Below are positions 1 to 9,034 of a DNA stretch of 64,000 nucleotides, piece by piece. Both the position numbers and the translations under genes were made by a program. The stretch spans positions 1,798,001-1,862,000 of the forward strand of contig OY761554.1 of NCBI GenBank assembly GCA_963664655.2, written 5' to 3'. Under the pieces are notes generated by a model. The model worked only from the letters and a program-made list of their open reading frames with translations. It was not told the origin of the DNA and did no database searches. The stretch comes from Desulfospira sp963664655. GTDB lineage: Bacteria > Desulfobacterota > Desulfobacteria > Desulfobacterales > Desulfobacteraceae. Positions within the stretch are counted from its first letter, which is position 1, and the number at the start of each line of letters is the position of its first letter.

Positions 1-437
1 TCCAGGTATGGCCCTAACTGCCGGTCTTCATCGGGAAAGAGCCTGACATAGAGTTCTTCTTGTGATGATTCGATCATTTCAACCGCCTTTCCCATCACAT
101 TGTCATAACCGGTCAGGGTCCAGACAAACTCAAAATTTTCCTTTTGTGAGGCTTTCCGGATCTGGGCTTCAAAGGCTGAAATGGTATTTTCAAACCCTCT
201 TTTTAAGCGGCGGATCAGTTCATCTGAGGGCAGGGGCGCATAAAGGCCGGTATTGACTTCAACCACAACCCCTTTGGTGAGCAGGCTTCTTAACACATCA
301 TAGATCCTGGACCGGGCAATCCCCGAAAGTTTGCTTAGCTGAGAGCCGTTAACGGGATGATCTTTTATCAGGGCCATATAGCAGGCAGCCTCATATTGTG
401 AAAACCCCAGGTCTTTTAAATTTGAGTTGTTTTCCAT
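1..437 (-). CDS. TrmB-family transcriptional regulator (partial)
   Basis: Reading the minus strand from an ATG at 437 gives an open frame that runs off the left edge, so about 145 residues are visible. They begin MENNSNLKDLGFSQYEAACY and form a winged helix-turn-helix of the TrmB type: a helical start, then a recognition segment with SKLSGIARSRIYDVLRSL near residues 34-52, then a basic linker. TrmB-like proteins are DNA-binding regulators whose C-terminal half senses a small molecule; that half is mostly outside the window, so the ligand cannot be guessed. The gene is divergent from ssb. A perfect 13-bp inverted repeat lies 18 bp upstream of its start and is a likely autoregulatory operator. 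The family call is from fold-level sequence resemblance only. Confidence 0.75.
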   Translation of the reverse strand, partial: MENNSNLKDLGFSQYEAACYMALIKDHPVNGSQLSKLSGIARSRIYDVLRSLLTKGVVVEVNTGLYAPLPSDELIRRLKRGFENTISAFEAQIRKASQKENFEFVWTLTGYDNVMGKAVEMIESSQEELYVRLFPDEDRQLGPYL

Positions 438-455
438 GCTTGTTTTCCTGATTTG

Positions 456-487
456 TTTATTGTTGCTACCCTAATAGCAACAATAAA
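456..487. promoter_or_regulatory. Inverted repeat, candidate operator of the TrmB-type regulator
   Basis: Arms 456-468 and 475-487 are perfectly complementary over 13 bp (left arm TTTATTGTTGCTA) with a 6-bp spacer. The repeat sits between the divergent regulator and ssb, 18 bp upstream of the regulator start. Its dyad symmetry and place fit an operator bound by a dimeric winged-helix protein. That the neighbouring regulator binds it is inference. Confidence 0.5.
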
Positions 488-539
488 TTAACCGGGGAAT
501 ATTGTCAAGTTTGAACCCATTGGATTCCAAAACAAAGAA

Positions 540-571
540 TTGACAATTCAGGTTGCCTGTGGGCATATAAT
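540..571 (+). promoter_or_regulatory. Possible sigma-70 promoter of ssb
   Basis: A perfect TTGACA (540-545) and a perfect TATAAT (566-571) lie 46 bp before the ssb start, but the spacer is 20 bp, longer than the usual 16-18. Either the spacing is tolerated or a weaker overlapping -10 is used. Confidence 0.4.
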
Positions 572-616
572 CAATTTAATTGAAATCCGTCCAGGACAGC
601 ACGAAGGAGTCAAAAA

Positions 617-1168
617 ATGGGAAATTTAAATAAGGTTATGCTCATCGGCAGATTGGGCAGGGACCCGGAAATCAGGTACAGCCAGCAGGGCGCTGCTGTG
701 GTGAACTGTGCCCTGGCCACCACGGAATTCTGGAATGATAAAAACACCGGGGAACGCCAGGAACGGACCGAATGGCACCGGATTGTGATCTTTGGCAAAC
801 AGGGGGAAACCTTTGAACGGTACATGTCCAAGGGCAGTCAGGTTTATGTGGAAGGAAGCCTTCGGACCACTTCCTATGAAAAAGAAGGCCAGACCCATTA
901 TTCAACGGATATCGTTGTGAGCAATTTCCAGTTCCTGGATTCCAAGGGCAGCGGCCAGGGGGGCGGATATGCCCAGGGCGGCGCGTATCCCCAGCAGGGC
1001 AAACCCCAACAGGGCCGGCCCCAGCAGGGTGGTGGCGGATATCCCCAGCAGAATGGCGGCCCGGCCCCCAATTCCAATAATTTTCAGGGCCACACCAGCC
1101 CGGGCATGGCCCCGGACCAGGGATTTGACGGCGGCAGCGCCATTCCCGATGACGATATCCCGTTTTAG
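617..1168 (+). CDS. ssb: Single-stranded DNA-binding protein
   Basis: Binds single-stranded DNA during replication, recombination and repair and recruits partner enzymes. The 183-residue protein opens with MGNLNKVMLIGRLGRDPEIR, the classic SSB start, and the OB fold spans about residues 1-108 (EWHRIVIFGKQGE is typical). A linker rich in glycine, glutamine and proline follows (about 115-165), with near-tandem YPQQ/PQQG units. The last residues are acidic, DDDIPF, the partner-docking tip. A good ribosome site (GAAGGAG) precedes the ATG. It is a single-gene unit ended by the large hairpin at 1197-1250, shared with the converging nuclease gene. Length and architecture are normal for bacterial SSB. 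Confidence 0.97.
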   Translation: MGNLNKVMLIGRLGRDPEIRYSQQGAAVVNCALATTEFWNDKNTGERQERTEWHRIVIFGKQGETFERYMSKGSQVYVEGSLRTTSYEKEGQTHYSTDIVVSNFQFLDSKGSGQGGGYAQGGAYPQQGKPQQGRPQQGGGGYPQQNGGPAPNSNNFQGHTSPGMAPDQGFDGGSAIPDDDIPF

Positions 1169-1260
1169 ATTGAATCGGTGTCTGGACAAATACCCATGTT
1201 TGAACGGCCCGTTAGAGGAGCTAAAGCGTCTCTAACGAGCCGTTCAAACACGATTCAATC
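1168..1260. terminator. Long bidirectional hairpin between ssb and nuclease
   Basis: Arms 1197-1217 and 1230-1250 match at 20 of 21 positions around a 12-base loop, and a further 10-bp pair (GATTGAATCG at 1168-1177 and its complement at 1251-1260) encloses them. The hairpin lies between converging ssb and the nuclease and overlaps the nuclease stop region. There is no clear T-run, so the termination role is inferred from position. The inner arms start with TGTTTGAACG, the same ten bases that end the dispersed repeats at 19580 and 48662. Confidence 0.6.
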
Positions 1261-1896
1261 CCTGGGGTGTTCCTTGCGCCAAATCTGGGGACTCTGATAA
1301 CGCCGGCCCTGGGACCACATGCCTGTGCCGGCGTTTCTGGCTTTTTTTTCTGCCTGAAGGTAGGGGTTTGAATCCAGGGTTTTGGGCTTTTTCCCCTGAT
1401 AGACTTCGGCCAAGCCCGCCTTTACCATTTCCAGGTTAACATTGGTCCCCTCATGGAAAACTTCGGCCAGAACCCGGTTATAGCCCCCAAGTCCGTGGCT
1501 TTTGAGAAAAACCTGTTTCCCGTCCGTCAAGCGGGATAAAAGGGTTTTGGCCTTCCGGCTGAAAGGCTGCCCTTCCTTTCCCCGATACCCGGTTTCAGGA
1601 GCATCAATCCCCACCAGGCGGATTTTTAATTTCAGGCCGGCCCCTTGCACCAGAATGGTATCCCCGTCATACACCTTGACAACATCAAACCGGCTTCCCT
1701 GTTGTGAGGCCCGGGTGACCTTTTCGTTGATCTCCTCGGTAACCTGATCCGGCACAACGCCTAATGGCGCCCCGGTATTGGAATAATGCCTGATCCCATC
1801 CTCATCGGTCCAGAAATAAACTTTTCCGGCTGCTGCCTCGGCCGGGCAGCAGAGGACCATTATGCAAAGGAAAATGCCTGAAAAAAAGACCTTCAT
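1255..1896 (-). CDS. Secreted thermonuclease-like protein with DUF4124 domain
   Basis: A 213-residue exported nuclease. Residues 1-22 are a signal peptide ending near AEAAAG. Next comes a DUF4124-type segment (KVYFWTDEDGIRHYSN, about 25-42), common in envelope proteins of proteobacteria. The rest is a staphylococcal-nuclease fold: VYDGDTILV holds the metal-binding aspartate, LKIRLVGIDAPE the first catalytic arginine and further acidic residues, and GGYNRVLAEVF the later basic residue. SNase proteins cleave DNA and RNA endonucleolytically with calcium. The gene is monocistronic and converges on ssb. A hairpin at 1895-1925 covers its start codon and ribosome site, which may hold translation low until opened. 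The physiological substrate is unknown. Confidence 0.85.
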   Translation of the reverse strand: MKVFFSGIFLCIMVLCCPAEAAAGKVYFWTDEDGIRHYSNTGAPLGVVPDQVTEEINEKVTRASQQGSRFDVVKVYDGDTILVQGAGLKLKIRLVGIDAPETGYRGKEGQPFSRKAKTLLSRLTDGKQVFLKSHGLGGYNRVLAEVFHEGTNVNLEMVKAGLAEVYQGKKPKTLDSNPYLQAEKKARNAGTGMWSQGRRYQSPQIWRKEHPRD

Positions 1897-1925
1897 AGTT
1901 TCTCTCCTATGATGAGAGAAACTAT
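1895..1925 (-). promoter_or_regulatory. Hairpin covering nuclease start codon and ribosome site
   Basis: Arms 1895-1906 and 1914-1925 are perfectly complementary over 12 bp with a 7-base loop. On the minus-strand mRNA the 3' arm carries most of the AGGAG ribosome site and the first bases of the ATG (1894-1896). Folding would therefore hide translation initiation. Confidence 0.5.
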
Positions 1926-1980
1926 AAAGGCTTCACACTTTTCGGGCAAGGCCCGGGACCAAAATAAACGTTTTTTCCCG

Positions 1981-3090
1981 AAAATTTGATTTTCAAATCC
2001 GCTTAAAACGCCACATTTAAACCGATAAGCATATTGAATCCCGGGAACGGGTAGAATGTTTCACTGCCGGGATCACCACCGCCGGTGCCAACAACGCTTT
2101 CATCAAAAATGTTGTTGGCCGCTGCATAGAGCTCAACCTAGCCGAATGCTTTTGCATACCGGGCATTCAAAAGCCAGAAGCCGTCTTCTTCATTGGTGTT
2201 GGCGTAGTTGAAATACTGCCTGCCCGTATACACAGGATTAATTGAAATATCGCCCAACGTTTCGTGGCGGTAGCCCAGCTTCACGGCAAACATGATATCC
2301 GGCACACCGGTCAGGTAATTTCCGGAATAGTCCACGTCCTCACTGACAAATTCATCAAACTTGGACTCCTGCCAGGTAAAGCTGGCTGATGCATAAAAGC
2401 CGTGGGGCAGTCTGGCATGGGCACCCATTTCAACACCCGTGGTGCTGGTTTCTCCTGCGTTTTCATATTGTCCGGACCAAAAGTCTGCGGTAGGCCTGAC
2501 AAACTTATCGGTTACGTTTTGCCAGAAAACAGCCACATTGTAGTCCAGCCAGTGGGATATATTGCCGCGAACACCGATTTCATAGGAATAGAGCTTTTCC
2601 GGTTCCAGATCACCATTGGTGAACCATTGCCGTAACCTTACCGGGCTTTTTATGCCGCTGTTAAATCCTGCAAACAGGTTTACTTCATCACACAACTGGT
2701 AGGTAAGGCCGATCTTGGGGCTGACGGCCTTGTGTTTTGAAGACCAGGTAGTGGAGCTTGCCATATTGGCCTCCTGATCCAGATCAAAATAGTCGTAGCG
2801 TATGCCGGCGCTAATGGTGAGCGCGTCGGTTATTTGAAGCTCGTCCTGCACATAAGCCGCATAACTGATGTCTTCCCGGGAAAAGTCCTGATTTTTGTCT
2901 CCCAAGTCATCAAAACTGGTGGCCAGATACCTGATGGCGTGAAGATCATGATACCGGTACTCCCCGCCGACCACCAGCTTGTTTGCCATGCCCCCGATGT
3001 CATGGTTAAAGGACATGCGCACTTCCGGGTGGGCAACTACCGAATCCGCGCCCATATAATAATAACCGCTAAAGGATCTCCAGCTGGTAT
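1981..3090. repeat. 1110-bp segmental duplication, copy 1
   Basis: Matches 22798-23907 in the same orientation with no length change and only about nine substitutions that I could count, so roughly 99 percent identity. It carries the 3' half of a TonB-dependent receptor gene plus 22 bp beyond its stop. Five of the changes are clustered at 3026-3048. Confidence 0.95.
2003..3090 (-). pseudogene. Truncated TonB-dependent receptor, duplicate
   Basis: Encodes the C-terminal half of the beta-barrel of the intact receptor at 22820-24850 but lacks the signal peptide, the plug domain and the first barrel strands. The reading frame is also cut near its end: at about 2140 a CAG codon of the intact copy is TAG here, so the last 40 or so residues, including the terminal phenylalanine needed for outer-membrane insertion, would be missing. 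The 5' boundary at 3090/3091 joins it out of frame to a foreign signal-peptide fragment. It cannot make a working receptor and is best read as a recombination remnant that could exchange sequence with the intact gene. Confidence 0.9.
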
Positions 3091-3228
3091 ACCCAGGCTC
3101 CCGTCATAGTTGTCTCCTTCCTGTATCTCAAAGATATCATTTCCATATACATAAGGACTTGCACCTGCGGTATGCCCGATGCAAATCACACAAAAAAAAG
3201 TGCATAATGCTAAAAAAAACTTTTTCAT
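3091..3228 (-). pseudogene. Signal-peptide fragment of an unidentified exported protein
   Basis: Starts MKKFFLALCTFFCVICIGHT, a clear Sec signal peptide, followed by about 25 mature residues (ASPYVYGNDIFEIQEGDNYD) before the junction with the TonB duplicate at 3090/3091. After the junction the frame reads nonsense and stops at 3037. A ribosome site (AAGGGAGGG) precedes the ATG. The original protein is not recognised. A structured leader lies upstream (3291-3408). Confidence 0.6.
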
Positions 3229-3290
3229 TTTAAGCCCTCCCTTGTTTCTGCCACATAAACTCTATCCGGCAGTATCATTTTCTCAAAACG

Positions 3291-3408
3291 GCCATGTCCT
3301 ATGGGACACAACAAATCATGAAAGCCGTGAAGGTCACGGAACTGGCAGCCCTAACGGCCTTCAGCCTAAACACCTTCGGCCTTTCATATAAAGCCCATGG
3401 CTGTGTCC
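3291..3408 (-). promoter_or_regulatory. Structured leader RNA candidate with alternative pairings
   Basis: Nested perfect pairings are visible: 3304-3310 with 3402-3408 (7 bp), 3318-3324 with 3381-3387 (7 bp), and a tight hairpin 3325-3330/3334-3339. A competing hairpin 3295-3299/3304-3308 and an outer pair 3291-3296/3396-3401 exclude the first stem. On the minus strand this would be the leader of the truncated gene starting at 3228. Mutually exclusive stems resemble a switch. I matched it to no riboswitch class I know; the moco, cobalamin and GEMM cores are absent. Confidence 0.35.
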
Positions 3409-3694
3409 AAAATTAAAATATTAAAAAAAACAGGGCGGATCTATCGGCGTAAAACGGATTTCAACCTTCAGGAATTCAGATTTTTCCTTCAGAAATCCTG
3501 AAGGCAGGCAGCCGGGATAAACAGCAATTGTGTAGTTTCCTTGACAAACGCTGCCACCCCGGTCTAAATTCCGGGTAACTTTTTGTATGGGATCTTTGGG
3601 AAAGGACTGTTCAACGCTGGATCTGGATATTATTTGAAGCCCTGCCTGACGTGTGGTATCGGTTTGCCGGGGATTGGTTGAAAAGGTGGTTCAC
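3409..3694. other. Intergenic stretch with one small inverted repeat
   Basis: No convincing gene. A 9-bp inverted repeat (CCTTCAGGA at 3465-3473, complement at 3496-3504) is present. The last 50 or so bases may hold a degraded piece of the kinase-like N-terminal lobe of the next gene, since short kinase-like peptides appear in more than one frame. Confidence 0.4.
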
Positions 3695-6600
3695 ATGGAA
3701 AAGGGGACTTGTCTATCCCGCTGTCTGCATGACCCTGAAGGCAGCCTTGAAAGCACGATTCAACAGGCAGTAAAAATCAGTTCTGCACTGCAGCAGGTCC
3801 ATGAAAAAGGGATGGTTTACGGCCATCTGAATCCTGAGAACATTTTTGTGGACACGGCCACCAAAAGCATCCGTCTTTCCGAATCCGGGCGGTATCCTCC
3901 CATAGAGCATCCGCCAAAGGCAGGGATTGATCCTGGCATTCCGTTTCCGGCAGAAAGACCCTACCCAATAGCCTATATCTCTCCTGAACAAACCGGCCGC
4001 CTAAACTGCCCGGTTGACTGCAGGAGCGATCTTTATTCTCTCGGGATCATTTTTTTGGAACTGCTGGCCGGCCGGCCGCCGTTTATCTCTGACGATCCGG
4101 CCCAGATCATTCACGGACACCTGGCAAAAGATCCGTTTGCCTCACTTGATGCTGATCTGAAAATTCCCCCCCCACTCGTCCATATCGTTCAAAAACTGCT
4201 GGAAAAGGACCCTTCCAGACGGTATTCCAGCGTGGCAAATCTGAAAAATGATTTAAAAAACTGCCTCAGACAGCTTGAATCGACCGGAAGGATTGATCCT
4301 TTTCCCCTGGACCGGGCCGGGGGGACGAAGGCGTTCAGGTTTCGCCGGGATTTTTACGGACGCACCCGAAAATTGGCCCGGCTCAATGAAATCTACCGGC
4401 AGCGCAACCTGCGTCAGGCGGGAATGGTTTTTGTGTCAGGCCTGTCCGGGATCGGAAAAACCTCTTTTGTTGAGGCCTTTTGCAGTGAGATCCAGAAAAA
4501 AGGCGACCCTCTGGTCATGTGTATCTTTGGGAAATATGATCAGGTCCGGCAAAACATTCCCCATTTTGCCCTGGCAGAAGCCTTGAAATCATTCGTACGG
4601 CAGTGTGTTGCGAAAAAAGGGGCTGATTTTGAACAGGTGAAAAAAGATATTCTTACCGGCATTGGTCATAACGGCCGGCTCATGATTGACCTGGTTCCGG
4701 AACTTGCACTGCTGATCGGCCCCCAGCCGGAGGTGCCGCCCCTGGATATGGTTGAAGCCCAGAACCGTTTTTTCACAACATTTATCCGGTTTCTGGGTTC
4801 AATGGTCAGCAGCGGCAGGAAGATCGTTCTTTTTCTGGATGACCTGCAATGGGTGGACGCAGAATCACTTTCCCTTTTAAAACGGGTCCTGGAACAGGCC
4901 ATCCCCGATCTTTTTATAATTGGCGCATTCAGGAAGGAAGAAGTGCCGTCCGGACATATTCTTCAGGCATTCATGGATGACATGGCAGGGGCCGGGATCA
5001 TCTGCGAACACATTGAAATCGGGCCGTTGAACAAATCGGTAATTGCCGGTATGATCGCCGATGCATCAAAAACAGACCTGGCAACTGCCGAGCCGCTGGC
5101 CCAGATGGTTTTTCACAGGACCAAGGGAAATCCGTTCCATATTAAAGAGTATGCCCATTCCCTGTTTCATTTAAATTATCTGAAATATGACTTCACCCAT
5201 GAATACTGGCAGTGGGACATTGCACGGATCAATGAAATTGGAGAAAATACCTCTCTTACGGAGTTAACGAAAAAAAGAATTGCCGCCCTGGGCAGTGATG
5301 CCGTTGGTGTGCTGCAGGCGGCAGCCTGCCTGGGCAATACCTTTTCTATCGAAGACCTTTCCATCGTGTGTGATAAACCATTGGATCTGATTGATGCTGT
5401 TTTAGAACAGGCAACAGGCCATGGCCTGGTTCAGCCAGGCAGGGAAGATAAGGTCAAGGCAGATGATGACCAGGACCAGATACAATGGTTCCGGTTTGTC
5501 CACGATGGGATTCAGCTTTCTGTCTACCAGATGATCCCGGTTTCCCAACGTGCTGAACGACACCTCAATACAGGAAAAAAACTGTTCAAAGCCGTTCATG
5601 CCCGGGAAAAGGAAGCGCAGTTTCTTTCTGCGGCAGCCCAGATGAACCTTGGCCGGTCTGCCATTAAAAAAGAGGTTGAAAAGGCGCAGCTTGCAAAGAT
5701 AAACCTTGAAGCCGCCCAGATCGCACAGAAAACAGCCGCCTACCAGACAGCACTGACCTACGTTAAAACCGGAGTTGAACTTTTAGGGCTAAAGGCCTGG
5801 CAGCAGCATTATGATTTAACTCTGATGCTTTACAATGAAGCGCTGGAATCTTCTTTTCTCTGTCTGGAATATGACCATGTGGAAAAATTGTCTAAGGCTG
5901 TGATGCGCCATGCCCGCACCGATCTGGATAAAATGAAAGCCTACGAAATCAGAAGTCGAACCTACATGGCAGCCAATGCATTGCCCGAGGCAATTGAAAT
6001 TACGCTGGAAGCACTGGAAAGACTTGGAGAAAAAATCCCCCAAAATCCCCATAACGGTCATCTTCTTTATTATCTGTTGTTGACAAAATTTAGTATGAAA
6101 AACAGGCCGCCGGAAAGCCTGGCAAACCTGCCGGACATGGAAAACCCCAAAGCCATTGCAGCGGTTCAGATATATTCCCAGGCCTTGCACGCGATCTATA
6201 TCTGCGCCCCCAGGCTGGCACTCCTTTTCATGCTCAAAATTTTCCTGCTGACCCTGAAGTATGGTAATCCGGCCCTGGCGCCATTTATCTATGCCTCTTA
6301 CAGTATCGTGCTTTGCAGTATCACCGGCAATATCACCTCAGGCCTTGAATTTGCAAAGCTTGCCACAGATCTTTTAGACCGAAAAGTGCACCAAAGCCAG
6401 GCCGTGAAAACCAGATTTGTTGTGAACTGTTATGCCAATATCTGGCAGCACCACCCTAAAAAAGATCTGCAGCAGCTTAAAGATGGCCTGGAGACAGGAC
6501 TTGCAGCAGGAGATTTTCAGTTTGCCGCAAGCTCAATGCATCTGTATTGCGGTCACTGTTTTTATGCGGGACGGCCGCTTCCTGAACTGGAAATTGAAAT

Positions 6601-7468
6601 GCGCAGGGCCAGCCAGTAAATCAAAACACTGCAGCAGGAAGCCTCCCTGAATGCCAATTGTATCTTCCACCAGGCCGTTCTGAATCTGTTAGGGGCATCC
6701 AGCGACCCCTGCCGCCTTGAGGGAGAAGTTTACAGCGAAAAAAAGATGCTTGCCTTGCATCAGGCGGCAAATAATGAGAATGCCGTCTGCCTCATCTTTT
6801 TGAATAAAATGCGTCTGTGTTATCTTTTCGGTGAATTTGAGGCGGCGGTCGACCACTCACGAAAGGTGGAAAAACACCTGGATGCGGTCAGGGGAATGCT
6901 GCTGATTCCCTGGTTTTACTTTTATGATTCCCTGGCCCTTACTGCCGTATACAAAGATCAAAGCCCGGGAAAACAAAAAAAAATTCTATCCAGGGTTAAG
7001 TCCAATCTGAAAAAAATGAAAAAATGGGCAAAGATCGTCCCGGTCAACCATGAACACACCTGTTTGCTCATCCTGGCTGAAGAAGCCAGAATTTTGAACA
7101 GGGCGACACAGGCAAACGAATTTTACAACAAGGCAATCGACCGGGCAAACCAGCATGATTATATCCATGACCAGGCACTTGCGTGGGAGCTTGCCGCCCG
7201 ATTCCATGAAGCACAGGGACAGGCGGTCCTGGCCGGTGCATATCTGGGCCGGGCACTTGTCTGCTACGAAAAATGGGGGGCTGCCGCAAAAATTGAACAC
7301 CTTAAAGGCAATAACGCCCATCTCCTGGGCCATGCCGGTGTAATGGAAGATCCGGCCGATCCATCCTCCTTTCGGCCCCGGGAAAGCTTTGATCTCTCCT
7401 CCATGATCAAGGCGTCGGAAACCATTGCAAAAGAGACCATGCTCTCGCGCCTGATGGATAAATTGTGA
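3695..7468 (+). pseudogene. Kinase-like/AAA ATPase regulator, broken at both ends
   Basis: Remnant of a very large signalling protein (serine/threonine kinase-like domain, AAA ATPase, helical repeats, then normally GAF and output domains). The frame from 3653/3695 starts inside the kinase domain. The catalytic loop reads GHLNPENIF, so the HRD aspartate is gone, and no DFG is seen, yet AYISPEQTGR of the activation segment is kept. Walker A is GLSGIGKTS near 4440 and Walker B LFLDDLQWVD near 4825. A TAA at 6617-6619 interrupts the frame; the same frame continues without shift to 7468 through TPR-like helices. The end, SRLMDKL, stops where the family normally enters a GAF domain, and the dehydratase fragment begins there. 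The N-lobe is missing or decayed. Confidence 0.85.
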
Positions 7469-8123
7469 AGATGTGTTTATTCCCAATGACCACATTTTCC
7501 TCAACGGCGAATACGAGTTTACCGGAGCCATCGTTTACCGGTTTGCCGCCCATCACAGGGCCAATTACGGGGCATGCAAGGCCGGGCTCATGGATGTATT
7601 AACCGGAGCCGTGGCCTACCTGTGCCAGATCCAGGGGACGGCCAGGGGATCCCATGTACGGGACAAGGTCACTGAGATGATTCACCTAAACGAAACCCTT
7701 TACAGTTCTTCCATCGCCTGTTCGGCAGAAGGAAAATCCACGCCTTCCGGGGCCTTTCTTGTGGATACCATGCTGGCCAATGTCTGCAAGCAGAATGTAA
7801 CCCGGTTCCATTTTGAAGTGGCCCGGATGGCCCTGGATCTGGCCGGGGGGTTCATTGCCACCCTTCCCAGTGAAATTGACCTGGAAAATGAAGATATCGG
7901 CCATCTCGTACGAAAGTACTTTGCCGGGGTGGAGAACATTCCGGTGGAGGACCGCATCAAGATCGGTCGACTCATTGAAGCCATGACAGGGGGAACGGCC
8001 CTGGTCGAATCCATGCACGGTGCAGGCTCTCCCCAGGCCCAGCGGATAATGATCTTCCGGGAAGGAGATCTTGCAAAAAAGGTCAATTTGGCCAAAGCCC
8101 TGGCCGGACTGCCCGCCCAATAG
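7455..8123 (+). pseudogene. C-terminal half of a 4-hydroxybutyryl-CoA dehydratase
   Basis: The frame has no start of its own: it opens within the fusion junction (CEDVFIPNDHIFLNGEYEF follows directly on the regulator's last codons in another frame) and ends at 8123. It matches the C-terminal half of the AbfD/4-hydroxyphenylacetate hydroxylase fold. FAAHHRANYGACKAG keeps a histidine and a cysteine seven residues apart, the spacing of cluster ligands His292 and Cys299 of AbfD; the N-terminal ligands Cys99 and Cys103 are missing with the deleted half. The intact enzyme dehydrates 4-hydroxybutyryl-CoA to crotonyl-CoA with a [4Fe-4S] cluster and FAD. About 220 of an expected 480-490 residues remain, so no activity is likely. 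Confidence 0.85.
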
Positions 8124-8255
8124 GGTGATAATTGGGATCAGAGTGCATAATTCCACAAGTGAATGGTAAGGACCGCAAAAATACATCACACATCTTGCTT
8201 GCCTTTTTGTCCGTATTCTGTGTCGAGTTAAAGACCCTCTTGTCAGGGTAGAACC

Positions 8256-8525
8256 ATGGATAAGTGGGATAAATTCATTATCCAGTTAGAAACAAAGACT
8301 GGCCGGGTGCTCAGAAAGAAGAAAATCGGCCCGAAAGGGCCAGGATTAAAGCGATATTTTTATTTCGTGTTCTTGGAATTGCAAGGACTATCTGTTTATA
8401 AGAAAGTCTCACTAAAGTTCCGAAAAGACTTTCAATATTTGTTGTGGGCGGATCTTGGTTGGATAATCCAGGCCGTCCGTGACGGTTATATGAGTAGTGA
8501 TAGCTACTTGACCAACCTGGTTTGA
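8256..8525 (+). CDS. Small hypothetical protein
   Basis: An 89-residue basic protein (MDKWDKFIIQLETKTGRVLR...) with a charged N-terminal third and an aromatic middle (YFYFVFLELQGLSVYKK). No family recognised. The ribosome site is weak (AGGGTAG, 8 bases from the ATG). It stands alone between the dehydratase fragment and a toxin-antitoxin remnant, in a region full of decayed genes. It may be a real accessory gene or a chance frame. Confidence 0.35.
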   Translation: MDKWDKFIIQLETKTGRVLRKKKIGPKGPGLKRYFYFVFLELQGLSVYKKVSLKFRKDFQYLLWADLGWIIQAVRDGYMSSDSYLTNLV

Positions 8526-8538
8526 ATTGGTCAATTAA

Positions 8539-8613
8539 TTTTTAGTAAAAATAACTGATGATTTTTTGGATGAAAGTGAAGAGATCAATGCATTGTTTTA
8601 TGGTGACCAATAA
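8539..8613 (+). pseudogene. C-terminal tail of a VapB/Phd-type antitoxin
   Basis: An open stretch of 24 codons ending DDFLDESEEINALFYGDQ and a TAA whose last base is the first base of the next ATG (TAATG), the usual coupling of antitoxin to toxin. The acidic, aspartate-rich tail fits the toxin-binding end of an antitoxin. A stop codon closes the frame upstream, so the DNA-binding half is lost. Confidence 0.4.
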
Positions 8614-8983
8614 TGCGGATTCTGATAGATTCGCATATTTTTTTGTGGATGCTTTCCTGCCTTGAAAAATTGTCTGATGCCCGTCGATATGAACTTGAAT
8701 CCCCTGTGAATGATGTGTTTCTCAGTGCTGTCAGCATAGCTGAACTCATGATTAAAACTTCCATTGGCAAGATTGATATTCAATTTAATCCTTTAGAAAT
8801 GACTGAAAAAACGGATCTTGAACTATTGAATTTTTCAGTGGAGGACGCCTGCTCTTGGGGAAACTGTCTTTTATCCATAAGGATACATTTGACCGGATGC
8901 TGATTGCACAATCCATGACAAATAAATTGACCCTGATGACCGATGATCTAAAAATTCTTAAATATGATTGCAGAACTATCTGA
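8613..8983 (+). pseudogene. VapC-type PIN-domain toxin, frameshifted
   Basis: Residues 1-80 or so are a PIN-domain start: MRILIDSHIFLWMLSC carries the first acidic residue, and SAVSIAELMIK the conserved glutamate. At about 8848 the frame is lost; the -1 frame continues LLLGKLSFIHKDTFDRMLIA and then LTLMTDDLKILKYD to a stop at 8983, which supplies the last two acidic positions. Restoring one C in GACGCCTGC (to GACGCCCTG) would rejoin the halves. PIN toxins are RNases, often cutting tRNA. The antitoxin upstream is also truncated, so the pair is dead unless the shift is a sequencing error. Confidence 0.8.
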
Positions 8984-9034
8984 ATTAACGCCGCAAAGGG
9001 GATGGCCTATATAGACATTCAGCAACGGTTATCT

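Noticed and set aside
62..256. Plus-strand small protein
   Set aside because: Shadow frame of the TrmB-type regulator on the other strand; no ribosome site.
3291..3408. Moco, cobalamin or GEMM riboswitch
   Set aside because: Several stems are present but none of the conserved cores of these classes could be found on either strand.
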